A stretch of 64,000 nt of DNA from Nakaseomyces glabratus (lineage: Eukaryota; Ascomycota; Saccharomycetes; Saccharomycetales; Saccharomycetaceae). The stretch lies in NCBI RefSeq assembly GCF_010111755.1, contig NC_088961.1:1054001-1118000 (forward strand), read 5' to 3'. Below, piece after piece: positions 13,342-21,986 of this stretch (position 1 is its first letter; every line of letters starts with the position of its first letter). The position numbers and the translations under genes are program-made. The notes beneath the pieces are model-generated. The model worked only from the letters and a program-made list of their open reading frames with translations. It was not told the DNA's origin and searched no databases.

Positions 13342-14328
13342 TTAGTGACGACGAGAAGCAGCAATGATGGAGTTCATTTCTTCAACCTTAGCCTTAGCTC
13401 TGGTGAAAGAACCCAATCTCTTCTTGGCGACCTTTCTAGCTCTCTTTTCACCGGCGTTTCTGATCAAATCGATCAATCTTCTTTCGTATGGAGACAAACC
13501 AGCGATTTCTCTGACCAAAGAACGAACGAACTTGGTTCTGTTAGAAGCAGCACCCTTCTTGTAAGAGATCTTTGGGGCTGGGGTCATTTGGGTGACCTTA
13601 GTACCCTTGTTCAAACCAACAGCAATACCTGGAATCATTAGTATACCAAAAACTTATGCTCTTATTCTTATCAGTACCATGTGATTAAATCTTCAGAATT
13701 CCAAACTCATATTGAACAGATAATATTTATCGGTAATAAAAACTGCTTGTTCCACTATCACGCTAGTAATAAAAATTTGTCACACTGCACCACAATACGA
13801 TGGAAGAATTATAATATGGAAATTTTTTCGCTCTTCGTCAAACCAATACACAAGCCAATAGTCGATACCTAACTTATCATTCACGGTGGTAAAAGATTTC
13901 AATATCACATGGTAAATACAAATAGAGAGATTTTTGATAATAGTAATTATGTTAGTAAAATTGCTTCGAATTGTTTTGTTGGTTCCACATCCGTAGTCAA
14001 TAGTTTATCTCATTTCATGTTATGCCAATAGAATTGATATAATTTTCAGCATTATGTTGCAATTTGTCCCATGTCATTATAGTAGTGTCTCTCAAAACAT
14101 AAATCTTCGTTTCTTATCAGAGATTTCCAAAAATGTAGGTTTCTCGGTATTCTTATTTCAACAACTTCAGCGTTACATTCCTATCGGCTAGCTATTCACA
14201 TTGTTACAACCGTGTTCAAGGCATATTATATCATGCTGATTAGAGATTTTTGCTGCAAACTTCCGGGATGTGCTTCATATATCTTTCTGTCGAATTTCCT
14301 AGGTTAACATACCAGTCTTAACGGCCAT
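13342..14328 (-). CDS. RPL36: 60S ribosomal protein eL36 (spliced, two exons)
   Basis: Two exons on the minus strand: exon 1 at 14328-14313 (ATG GCC GTT AAG ACT G) and exon 2 at 13628-13342. Joined, they give 100 residues beginning MAVKTGIAVGLNKG, the same length as S. cerevisiae Rpl36. The 684-nt intron (14312-13629) opens with GTATGT and ends in CAG. The body (PAPKISYKKGAASNRTKFV, ERRLIDLIRN, KKRLGSFTRAKAKVEEMN) is nearly identical to the family. The protein is a basic component of the large subunit. Regulation is probably by Rap1: two sites lie upstream at 14953-14981, unusually far (about 640 bp) from the ATG. S. cerevisiae RPL36A is next to CMC4 and MRPL24, matching this neighbourhood. 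Confidence 0.97.
13629..14312 (-). other. RPL36 spliceosomal intron, 684 nt
   Basis: 5' splice site GTATGT at 14312-14307. 3' splice site CAG ends at 13629. The nearest branch-point-like sequence is TACTAAT at 13643-13637, only about 9 nt before the AG. A perfect TACTAAC lies mid-intron at 13957-13951, about 320 nt from the 3' splice site. Placement after the fifth codon (phase 1) matches the S. cerevisiae RPL36 genes. No snoRNA is recognised inside. Confidence 0.9.
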
Positions 14329-14519
14329 TTTTGATGTCTTTGTTTACCTCTTCTTGTTGACAATTAAGCGCGTAAATTAACCAACTTATGTATCTACAAC
14401 TTTTAACCGTCCACCCACTTCTAAAACTTCCAGCTAGCCACTATTCCCACTTTCACGCAGAGAGTTTTCGACTACGCATCGACCCCAGTGTAGCTGGAAA
14501 TTTTCACCAAAATGGAGTT

Positions 14520-14930
14520 TGCCACTACGGAGACTCACCAAGTGGAGTGCAGCTGAGGTTTAGGCTTAGGCTCACGCTTCGGCCTAGGCTTAGGCTTGGA
14601 CCTGGGCCTGGTCTCAGTACCGGAGGAGGAAGCCGGGTCTGCGAGCACTCAAGCAGAAGGAACCCCTCTGCCTAGCGAGACTCTAACGTTTCCCCTCCCC
14701 CTTCCCATGGCCACGCTGCCCATCCGACTGAAAGGGCAGCTCTCGGCTCTTCAGAATCTTCCCCTTAGGGAGAGGGTTACCATAGCCTAGAGGGAAGTGG
14801 TACCTTAGACAAGCCTAGCACCGTGGGACCGTGAGCCTACCACCTGGGCCTTTCCCCTTTACTGGTTGGATGGCCCTCGGGCTTTCGAAGCACCCAGCAC
14901 GGGAGGGGTGAGATTCCGAGCAAAAACATC
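14520..14930. other. GC-rich island of unknown function
   Basis: About 400 bp that is visibly GC-rich against AT-rich flanks, with many short complementary blocks such as CCTAGG, GGTACC and CCCTTAGGGAGAGGG. It starts with degenerate TTAGGC-type hexamers (14559-14610). It lies between the Rap1 sites and the RPL36 start. It could be a structured non-coding RNA, part of an unusual RP promoter, or foreign sequence. I recognise none of the standard RNAs in it. Confidence 0.5.
14559..14610 (+). repeat. Degenerate TTAGGC-type hexamer tract
   Basis: TTTAGGCTTAGGCT at 14559-14572 and CCTAGGCTTAGGCTTGG at 14583-14599, followed by related CCTGGGCCTGG. This is a short degenerate 6-bp minisatellite at the edge of the GC-rich island. 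Confidence 0.6.
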
Positions 14931-14952
14931 TTAGCAATCAAATATCTGCTAA

Positions 14953-14965
14953 GATGTATGGGTGT
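14953..14965 (-). promoter_or_regulatory. Rap1 binding site upstream of RPL36
   Basis: On the minus strand the sequence is ACACCCATACATC, a full match to the Rap1 consensus ACACCCRYACAYM. Rap1 sites of this type drive most ribosomal protein genes in Saccharomyces relatives. RPL36 is the gene it points to. Confidence 0.75.
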
Positions 14966-14970
14966 TATAT

Positions 14971-14981
14971 GGTACGGATGT
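14971..14981 (-). promoter_or_regulatory. Second Rap1-type site
   Basis: Minus-strand ACATCCGTACC, close to the RPG-box form ACATCCRTACAT. It sits 5 bp from the first site, the paired arrangement common in RP promoters. Confidence 0.6.
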
Positions 14982-15260
14982 CTGGGTTTTAGGAAAGGCA
15001 GTCACAATAAACTATTGTTGCTAAGGTGGTATTTATGTACGTCAAATTCACATGTGATGTACGTGAAGATGTACCTCCTGGCAGGTTGGGCTTGCGCTAG
15101 TCGTTGGTAAACGTATTTTCAGATATATTGACAAGGTGAATATATTGCTATTTATGTTATCTCTTATAGATCCTTTTAGATTTTCCAGCTTTGGTTTGTT
15201 AATGTAGGTATTTACATGTGCGGGGAGAAAATGAAGGATATCGATCTTCAATGGGCTGCT

Positions 15261-16064
15261 TCATACTGAGATGGTCTTCAGATCAAAGTTATATTTGTGT
15301 AGTCTTTGGATAATTTGCTCTGCTTTCAGATCACCAAACTTGTCTATGAATTCCTTGTGGTTCAATGGTTTGCCGTCTGCTTTGTGCTCCAACTTCTCCA
15401 AGGGGTACAGGTAAGTCATCAGTTTTCTCCTACCGACTTTGATTCTGTAGGACTCGCCGTCGATTTCTTGTTCGTAAAGGACCTTGGCTTCTGTGCCATC
15501 TGCTAGCTTGACAACTGGTTTATCATGGTGAGGTGGATTGTTGAGTTGTTCCTTTCTTTGCATTATTCTGTAACGCAGCTTCCAACCGGTCGGGCCCAGC
15601 TCTTTGATCCGAGCACTCTTATCCTTGATTAAGTAATTGTCAATACCACCTTCTTTGATTATTGTCCTTAGCACTTTAGCAGTCATCTTGATGTTTATGG
15701 ATCTATTCAGAGTCTCACTCCATAAACTCTTCTTAATCACATTGGGGTGCCACGTTCTCCTGGTCTTATGCTTACTCTCAGATATCTTGTTACCGTACTT
15801 CACAAACGAACCACCATACAGACCCTTATTACTCTGCTTGAAGACTAAGGCTTCACCATATTTGTAATCTGGGAACTCTTTTCTCTCCTTGGGAACATAA
15901 TTAGGTCTCACATCGCCAACTTTGTACTCTGGCTGCTTAGCCACTCGACGGCACTCCACCAACTTCCACCTACGCATTGCATTAGCCGTCACGGAAAAGT
16001 TCCTCGAAAAGGGCACCGAAAGTTTGAGAGACCCTAGTAAAGGCCCCACCAAAAGATTGATCAT
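15261..16064 (-). CDS. MRPL24: Mitochondrial large-subunit ribosomal protein bL28m
   Basis: Protein of 267 residues (S. cerevisiae Mrpl24 258). The N-terminus, rich in Leu, Ser and Arg up to about residue 30 ([17 protein letters not shown]), looks like a mitochondrial presequence. The bL28 core follows: [23 protein letters not shown], then WHPNV and the segment [22 protein letters not shown] long fungal C-terminal extension ends in LKTISV. It functions in the mitochondrial 54S ribosomal subunit. The start is the ATG at 16064. Synteny with YMR193W, next to RPL36A (YMR194W), supports the name. Confidence 0.93.
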   Translation of the reverse strand: MINLLVGPLLGSLKLSVPFSRNFSVTANAMRRWKLVECRRVAKQPEYKVGDVRPNYVPKERKEFPDYKYGEALVFKQSNKGLYGGSFVKYGNKISESKHKTRRTWHPNVIKKSLWSETLNRSINIKMTAKVLRTIIKEGGIDNYLIKDKSARIKELGPTGWKLRYRIMQRKEQLNNPPHHDKPVVKLADGTEAKVLYEQEIDGESYRIKVGRRKLMTYLYPLEKLEHKADGKPLNHKEFIDKFGDLKAEQIIQRLHKYNFDLKTISV

Positions 16065-16405
16065 GTTTGATTATGCTGTCGGCGTTATTTTGTTAACCGG
16101 CTTGATCACCAGAAAGGTTATACACCCGTTCATATAATCCTCTTGTTCAGTAGCCATGCTATAGCAAACTCACAATTCGCTGGGATGTGAAGGAGCCGTC
16201 AATCGTTTCGGGGCCTTCTTGATGTTACTCGTGATTCATGATATCTGTAACATTATCATAGCAGACAGAGCTATATGTATTCAATAAACTAGTCGAATCA
16301 AGCAGTTAAATAGTTATAACTCTAACGATTCTTGAGAAAAAATAAATCAGATATGTATAGTGTAGCTCTCTAGGAACAGATGAATAGAAAAACAAATAAA
16401 CTATC
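16065..16405. other. MRPL24 upstream and GYL1 3' flank
   Basis: 341 bp between two leftward genes, holding the MRPL24 promoter. No motif stands out. Confidence 0.55.
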
Positions 16406-18205
16406 TTAAAATTTGGTGGATATCTTCTTTAGACCAGTCCAAGAAGAAGCAGAAGGGTCTTCGTACAATTTCCCTTCTTCAGTGCATCTTTTGATATCCT
16501 CCGCGGTTTTCTCTAGTTCAGAGACTTTATCTTGAAGTTGTAAATTTTCCGTCATCACTCTAGAATTCTTTGCAAGGATGTTGGTTAATTCTTTCTTCAT
16601 GTCATCAGGAACAGCTTTACCAGTTTCTATGTCTTTTTGTTTGGTTAGCTCTGCCAGTTCCTTTCGCAGGTTGATCAGTTCTATTCTTAGCTCATTGTTT
16701 TGCACAGATATTTGTTCGATGTTCAATTGGCTATTGACCAGCTCATTGGCTATGGTCACATGCTCTCGGTTTAGGAAAGTATAATCATGTTCAAGTTTCT
16801 TTACCTTTTCCTGAAGGTTCTTGTTCTTGTTCTTGACATAGTCAAATTGCTCTTCTCTTTCTCTCTCCAACCTGTGGATTTCTTCATACTCATACTTGTA
16901 GCCAATTACCGCCTTTGGTTTCAATTCGATGGAAGCCATGGCCTCAGTGATAAATTCGCTAGATAATTCTGCCATGGGATCTAGATTCTTAATTATCGAT
17001 AAGATATCTTCGAATTTGGACCTCAACAACTTGTCCTCATTCCCCACTATGAGTGCTAAGGCTATCCTTAAGAGTCCCTCTAAGCCTTCTAGGAGAATGA
17101 TATCCACGATCTTCACTGCAATATCTTCGTTCAATTGTTTCCTGAATAACGTTCTAATCCATACGGGTAAGTACATCTTAGTAGATAGACCTTCCCTGGA
17201 CAAATGGTTGTACAAGGCCTTATGATTATCCTCCAGGAATCTCTCAAATATGTAGCATAGTTCGATATCCTTGTCATTGTTAGAATAGTATACTTCCTTC
17301 ATGTTGAACTTATTGAGCAAACTTTCGAAAATAATATAGAAATCTTGTTCATCCTTGGTAACTATATCAATAGCATTCAGTAGGATGACAATGTCATCGC
17401 ACAACTCCCCTTGAAATGTCTCTGAGTAATATGTCGTCAACACAGTTGTGTATCTTGTCAAAGTCTCTTCATCTGTAATATTATGTCTCTCCAAAAACTT
17501 TGTGATTGCCTCATTAGATCCTTTATTCAAGTTTTCTGATTTGACATAGTTAAAAGACAGTATTGGCCACACAATATCCCTAAATTTGAGATCAGTGGAA
17601 AGCAGTATCTTCTCTTCTTCAATTAGGTCCCTTAAAGAAATGTCAGGTAAGCATTGGATAAAGGTTGCTACTATAGGGTTGTATTGGCCTTCTTCCAGCT
17701 TAGAGATCTGTTCTTTATATTTCTCCTTCAGTGTACCTATATTCACGTAGATCTCTTCTTCCCTATCGGGGCCTTCACGAGCCACTAAGTCTCTTATCCG
17801 CTTATTGTTATAAGCAAGGAAATCAGTGTTAACCACAACATTTCTTTGTTCTTCTATATTCCTCGGTGGGAGTGTCGGTTCCGCATCACTATTGGCCTCG
17901 ACAGTGGCCTTACCAGTGTCCTTACCAGTGCCCTTACCAGTGCCCTCGCTCTCACTGCGTATCACATCATTCTTCTCTGCCTCATCATGGTTCCTGGGGG
18001 GCAATTCAGGCACTACACTCTCCGTGGCAATGTGATCTCTGGGAGGCAACGGCGGGGACGAGTACTCCTCGAGAGCCTTTTTGATATTCTCGTTCTCGTC
18101 TTGCAACTCCTGCTCAATGCCGGTGGTAACTTTCTCCAGCTGGTTCTCGCTTGCTTGATCCATATCTTGTTCTCCCTCCATATCTTGTCCTGTATGAGCC
18201 TTCAT
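16406..18205 (-). CDS. GYL1: TBC-domain protein Gyl1/Gyp5 type, probable pseudo-RabGAP
   Basis: Protein of 599 residues. The N-terminus (about 1-140) is acidic with three proline-rich PPLPPRDH/ELPPRNH/TLPPRNIE motifs, likely SH3 ligands. A TBC-like helical domain spans roughly 165-400, followed by a long coiled coil at about 430-575 (starting near EEIHRLEREREEQFDYV). The RabGAP catalytic signatures (IxxDxxR arginine finger and YxQ glutamine finger) are not visible, as reported for S. cerevisiae Gyl1. Gyl1 acts with Gyp5 in Ypt/Sec4-dependent exocytosis at bud tips. Position next to MRPL24 matches YMR192W rather than GYP5 (YPL249C). The start is the ATG at 18205. Confidence 0.85.
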   Translation of the reverse strand: MKAHTGQDMEGEQDMDQASENQLEKVTTGIEQELQDENENIKKALEEYSSPPLPPRDHIATESVVPELPPRNHDEAEKNDVIRSESEGTGKGTGKDTGKATVEANSDAEPTLPPRNIEEQRNVVVNTDFLAYNNKRIRDLVAREGPDREEEIYVNIGTLKEKYKEQISKLEEGQYNPIVATFIQCLPDISLRDLIEEEKILLSTDLKFRDIVWPILSFNYVKSENLNKGSNEAITKFLERHNITDEETLTRYTTVLTTYYSETFQGELCDDIVILLNAIDIVTKDEQDFYIIFESLLNKFNMKEVYYSNNDKDIELCYIFERFLEDNHKALYNHLSREGLSTKMYLPVWIRTLFRKQLNEDIAVKIVDIILLEGLEGLLRIALALIVGNEDKLLRSKFEDILSIIKNLDPMAELSSEFITEAMASIELKPKAVIGYKYEYEEIHRLEREREEQFDYVKNKNKNLQEKVKKLEHDYTFLNREHVTIANELVNSQLNIEQISVQNNELRIELINLRKELAELTKQKDIETGKAVPDDMKKELTNILAKNSRVMTENLQLQDKVSELEKTAEDIKRCTEEGKLYEDPSASSWTGLKKISTKF

Positions 18206-18428
18206 ATCTTGACCTGTATGTTCTTGTACTAAGAGCCTTCATGTTCTCTTGTACTTGAAGCAACTTAAAGGCAATTTTCCCTTTTTATAAGAAGCGAAGA
18301 TATATTGCATTAGATGTCATACATAAGACTATATACAGATTGTTAGAATATGGAGTGTTTACGTAGAATGAGGAGTGTCTAGAAATACCCTCCCACACAA
18401 TGTTTGCAATTTGTTAGGGTTCAATAAA

Positions 18429-18632
18429 TCACTCTGAGGAAGACACTGCGCCTTCCAGCTGGTTCATCTCGTCCTTCTTGTCCGTGATGACCTTCTGCTC
18501 GTACCGCTTACCGTTCATGTACAGCGTGTACACCAGCCCACCAGTCATGTACAGCGACCCACCGATGATGGTCAGCACCGTCAACCGGTGCAGCGTGTCC
18601 GTAGCCCTAGTATACCAAGCGTACCTAGCCAT
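18429..18632 (-). CDS. COX14: Cox14, cytochrome c oxidase assembly factor
   Basis: Small protein of 67 residues starting [18 protein letters not shown] at the ATG at 18632. A longer in-frame stretch upstream has another ATG, but this start aligns with S. cerevisiae Cox14 (YML129C, 70 residues). One transmembrane helix lies at about residues 17-37 ([21 protein letters not shown]), followed by a charged tail. Cox14 sits in the inner mitochondrial membrane and, with Cox25/Mss51, couples Cox1 synthesis to complex IV assembly. It shares a divergent promoter region with LYS4. Confidence 0.92.
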   Translation of the reverse strand: MARYAWYTRATDTLHRLTVLTIIGGSLYMTGGLVYTLYMNGKRYEQKVITDKKDEMNQLEGAVSSSE

Positions 18633-18856
18633 TATCAACACGTTAGTATGTGTATTTGTACTGCGTGTTGACCCAGTTTTGCACAGAAAGGCAATCAAGT
18701 ACACTCCAGCACTTCTGTTATACCACCTTCCCCGATTCCCCTTCCTGGCTCCTGGCACCTGGCTCTTGCTGATTGCTGATTGCTGATTGAATATATTGGT
18801 ACTTGTATACGTGAAGTCATGCGTGTTTCGTTGTTCTTGATGTGTTATGTACTTAT

Positions 18857-18886
18857 ATACGTATCAATCATATGGTTGATACGTAT
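18857..18886. repeat. Inverted repeat, 11-bp arms with 8-bp centre
   Basis: ATACGTATCAA (18857-18867) and its exact reverse complement TTGATACGTAT (18876-18886) flank TCATATGG. It lies in the COX14/LYS4 divergent promoter. It could be a site for a dimeric factor or a cruciform. Confidence 0.85.
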
Positions 18887-18920
18887 GTAGTTACTATTAT
18901 GTCCATACTCCGGCCGCTTG

Positions 18921-18948
<28 letters not shown>
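18921..18948 (+). repeat. (CT)14 microsatellite
   Basis: Uninterrupted CT dinucleotide run of 28 bp, about 400 bp upstream of LYS4 and likely length-polymorphic. CT/GA tracts are frequent in yeast promoters. Confidence 0.95.
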
Positions 18949-18952
<4 letters not shown>

Positions 18953-19350
18953 CTATAAGAGTATAGTATACTGTTGTACTTGTGTGTGTATATTATATTG
19001 TGGTACTTGTGTTTGTGTATTATATAGTATACTGTGTCGTAGTTGTATGGTATTTACAGTGTTCTATGTAGTGTGGGTAGTCTGTACCGTGCTGATCTGC
19101 TTGTCATCTCGCACTGGAATCACACATTTCCACCGGGATTTCCATTGATTACTAAGAAGTTTGATGATTCATCGCCAAATACCGTAGCAATTTATGATTC
19201 CTAGTGGCATATATGCTTGTATCTGGCATTGGAACGTAACCATCCACATCACATATATATAGCAAACCCTCTCGATACATCGGTACATCAGCACACCAAT
19301 CACACCAAACACAACCAACACTTTAACAATACATTAACAATACATTAACA

Positions 19351-21420
19351 ATGGTGGTACTGCGTAGGTCTTTCCACGTATATACTCGACTGCAGCGCGG
19401 TCAGAACTTGACTGAGAAGATTGTGCAGCAATACAGCGTCGGTCTTGCCCCAGGTAAGCGAGTGCACTCCGGTGACTATGTCTCCATCAAGCCAGCACAC
19501 GTCATGTCCCATGACAACTCCTGGCCAGTGGCATTGAAGTTCATGAACCTCGGTGCCCGCACAGTGAAGGACCCCAGGCAGATAGTCAACACGCTGGACC
19601 ACGACATCCAGAACAAGTCCGACAAGAACTTGACCAAGTACAGAAACATCGAGAGCTTCGCCAAGAAGCACGGCATCGACTTCTACCCGGCAGGCAGAGG
19701 TATCGGCCACCAGATCATGGTCGAGGAAGGCTACGCTTTCCCATTGAACTTGACCGTGGCCTCAGACTCACACTCCAACACTTACGGTGGTATGGGTGCC
19801 CTGGGTACCCCAGTGGTGAGAACAGACGCGGCTGCCATCTGGGCCACAGGCCAGACCTGGTGGCAGATCCCACCAGTGGCCCAAGTTGAGTTCAAGGGCA
19901 AGCTACATGAATCAGTGTCAGGTAAAGACATCATCGTCGCTCTGTGCGGTGTCTTCAACAAGGATCAAGTGCTGAACCACGCCATCGAGTTTACAGGAGA
20001 TGCCATCAAGCACCTGCCCGTGGATTTCAGATTAACAATAGCCAACATGACGACAGAATGGGGTGCCCTTTCAGGTCTATTCCCAGTAGATGACACCCTG
20101 ATCAATTGGTACAAGAATCGTCTGAACATAGTCGGTCCTAACCACCCAAGGATCAATGAGACAACCATCAAGAACTTGGAAGACAAAGCCAAAGTATTCA
20201 AGGCTGACTCCGACGCCGTCTACGCTAAAAAGCTAGTCATCGATCTATCGACTTTGACTCACTATGTGTCAGGTCCAAATAGCGTCAAAGTCTCTAACAC
20301 TGTCCAGGATCTGGCTCGCGATAACATAAAGATCAACAAGGCTTACCTGGTGTCCTGTACCAACGCTCGTCTCTCTGATTTGGAATCTGCCGCTAAAGTC
20401 GTTTGCCCAACGGGAGACCTCTCCAAGGTCAACAAAGTTGCTGACGGTGTTGAGTTCTACTTCGCTGCTGCTTCTTCTGAAATTGAGAAAGAAGCTGCTG
20501 AGAAGGGTATATGGCAAGCACTATTGGCCGCTGGCTGTAAGCCTCTGCCATCTGGCTGTGGTCCATGTATCGGTCTAGGTGCTGGGCTTCTGGAGCCAGG
20601 TGAAGTCGGTATCAGTGCCACTAACAGAAACTTCAAGGGTAGAATGGGTTCAAAGGATGCTTTGGCCTACTTGGCCTCCCCAGCCGTGGTTGCCGCATCT
20701 GCTGTCTTGGGTAGAATCGGTTCTCCAGCTGAAGTATGGGGTATTGAGGACGTCAAGTCTTCTGGATTACTTGCCGAGGAGTTAGCATGCAACACTGAAA
20801 CCTCAACCGCCACACCAGTTTCTGAAGGTTCTGCTGCTAAGGTTGAAATGTTAGAAGGCTTCCCAGAAGAGATTGTAGGTGAATTGGTGCTTTGTGACGC
20901 CGACAACGTAAATACCGATGGTATTTACCCAGGTAAGTATACGTACCAAGATGATGTCTCTCGTGAGACTATGGCACAAGTCTGTATGGAAAACTATGAC
21001 GGTGAATTTGGTTCCAAGGCTAACGCTGGTGATATTTTGGTGAGTGGATTTAACTTTGGTACCGGTTCCTCCAGAGAACAAGCAGCTACTTCTTTACTTG
21101 CAAAGGGTATTAATCTGGTGGTTGCAGGGTCCTTCAGTAACACTTTCTCGAGAAACTCCATCAATAACGCATTGCTTACTCTGGAGATTCCAACCTTAGT
21201 TGAAAAGCTACGTTCCAAGTTCGAGAATGCACCAAAGGAATTGACCAGAAGAACTGGATGGTTCTTAAAATGGGATGTTCCTAACGCTAAAGTTTATGTT
21301 ACAGAAGGTAGTCCAGATGGCCAAGTCCTATTAGAACAAAAGGTCGGTGAACTAGGTAAGAACTTGCAAGAGATTATTATTAAAGGCGGTCTTGAAGGTT
21401 GGGTCAAGTCTCAATTGTGA
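19351..21420 (+). CDS. LYS4: Mitochondrial homoaconitase (lysine biosynthesis)
   Basis: Protein of 689 residues (S. cerevisiae Lys4 693). The first about 18 residues ([15 protein letters not shown]) form a basic mitochondrial presequence. The aconitase domains contain [21 protein letters not shown] and the three 4Fe-4S ligands Cys336 ([10 protein letters not shown]), Cys403 and Cys406 (CGPCIGLG). The swivel domain contains [12 protein letters not shown]. The enzyme hydrates homoaconitate to homoisocitrate in the fungal alpha-aminoadipate pathway. Codon use is biased, suggesting good expression. It heads a block colinear with S. cerevisiae YDR234W-YDR235W-YDR236C. The start is the ATG at 19351. 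Confidence 0.97.
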   Translation: MVVLRRSFHVYTRLQRGQNLTEKIVQQYSVGLAPGKRVHSGDYVSIKPAHVMSHDNSWPVALKFMNLGARTVKDPRQIVNTLDHDIQNKSDKNLTKYRNIESFAKKHGIDFYPAGRGIGHQIMVEEGYAFPLNLTVASDSHSNTYGGMGALGTPVVRTDAAAIWATGQTWWQIPPVAQVEFKGKLHESVSGKDIIVALCGVFNKDQVLNHAIEFTGDAIKHLPVDFRLTIANMTTEWGALSGLFPVDDTLINWYKNRLNIVGPNHPRINETTIKNLEDKAKVFKADSDAVYAKKLVIDLSTLTHYVSGPNSVKVSNTVQDLARDNIKINKAYLVSCTNARLSDLESAAKVVCPTGDLSKVNKVADGVEFYFAAASSEIEKEAAEKGIWQALLAAGCKPLPSGCGPCIGLGAGLLEPGEVGISATNRNFKGRMGSKDALAYLASPAVVAASAVLGRIGSPAEVWGIEDVKSSGLLAEELACNTETSTATPVSEGSAAKVEMLEGFPEEIVGELVLCDADNVNTDGIYPGKYTYQDDVSRETMAQVCMENYDGEFGSKANAGDILVSGFNFGTGSSREQAATSLLAKGINLVVAGSFSNTFSRNSINNALLTLEIPTLVEKLRSKFENAPKELTRRTGWFLKWDVPNAKVYVTEGSPDGQVLLEQKVGELGKNLQEIIIKGGLEGWVKSQL

Positions 21421-21986
21421 GCTAACGAGAATCGCTAGCATTATTTAACTGCACACATTAACCATATGCATGGGAAAAAAAACCCTCATCAACATACATT
21501 AAAGGTCATAATGCACTTCGATAGATCTATTTATTTTGCATGAGGTATTATAATCACAGTATTTATTTTGTTAGATGTTGTCTAATATTAGAGTCATACT
21601 TTTATTTTTTTTAATATATTTATTATATTTGGGTTTCATGTTCGACTTGGTAGTAAAATTATACATTCCCCAGTACTGCAATAGCAGCAATATTGGAAGT
21701 ATCGATACGCATATTGTTTGTGTAAATGATAATATTCATAATTGTGTATTAATATTTTGGTTATGTGTACCACGTTTGAGTATATCACACTCGAAATTTT
21801 AGTGACAATAATGGAAAAGTCGATGAGCTGCGATGATTAAAACAAACAATCAAGTCAAAAGAATTCAATAGTTAATCAATACATATTGAAAGATACAAGT
21901 ATATCAACAATCATATACAGCTTACTACAAGGTTACTTAAATTGGTAAGGTTGAAAGCCGAATTGATAGCAAGAGCAGTCATAACT
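21421..21986. other. LYS4-PRP42 intergenic region
   Basis: 566 bp between two rightward genes, AT-rich with several T runs near 21600. The PRP42 frame stays open 15 codons upstream of its first ATG, to a TTG. Nothing else is supported. Confidence 0.55.

Larger units (their letters stand above)
14329..15260. promoter_or_regulatory. RPL36 upstream region with GC-rich island and Rap1 sites
   Basis: 932 bp between the RPL36 start and the MRPL24 3' end. It contains an AT-rich proximal part, a sharply GC-rich segment at about 14520-14930, then two Rap1-type sites at 14953-14981. Open frames across the GC-rich part (for example 14388-14790) look like compositional artefacts. Confidence 0.65.
18633..19350. 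promoter_or_regulatory. COX14/LYS4 divergent promoter region
   Basis: 718 bp between divergent starts. It contains a 30-bp inverted repeat (18857-18886), a (CT)14 tract (18921-18948), then GT/TA-rich imperfect repeats to about 19050. A near-match to the Lys14 site TCCRNYGGA (TCCACCGGG, one mismatch, about 19130) may serve LYS4. That is weak inference. Confidence 0.6.

Noticed and set aside
14388..14790. Overlapping open frames through the GC-rich island
   Set aside because: Arg/Leu/Pro-rich translations of the repeat-like DNA in more than one frame; no start context or domain. High GC alone lowers stop frequency.
17846..18232. Long frames antisense to the proline-rich start of GYL1
   Set aside because: They arise from the repetitive proline/threonine codons of GYL1 and lack a domain or neighbour support.
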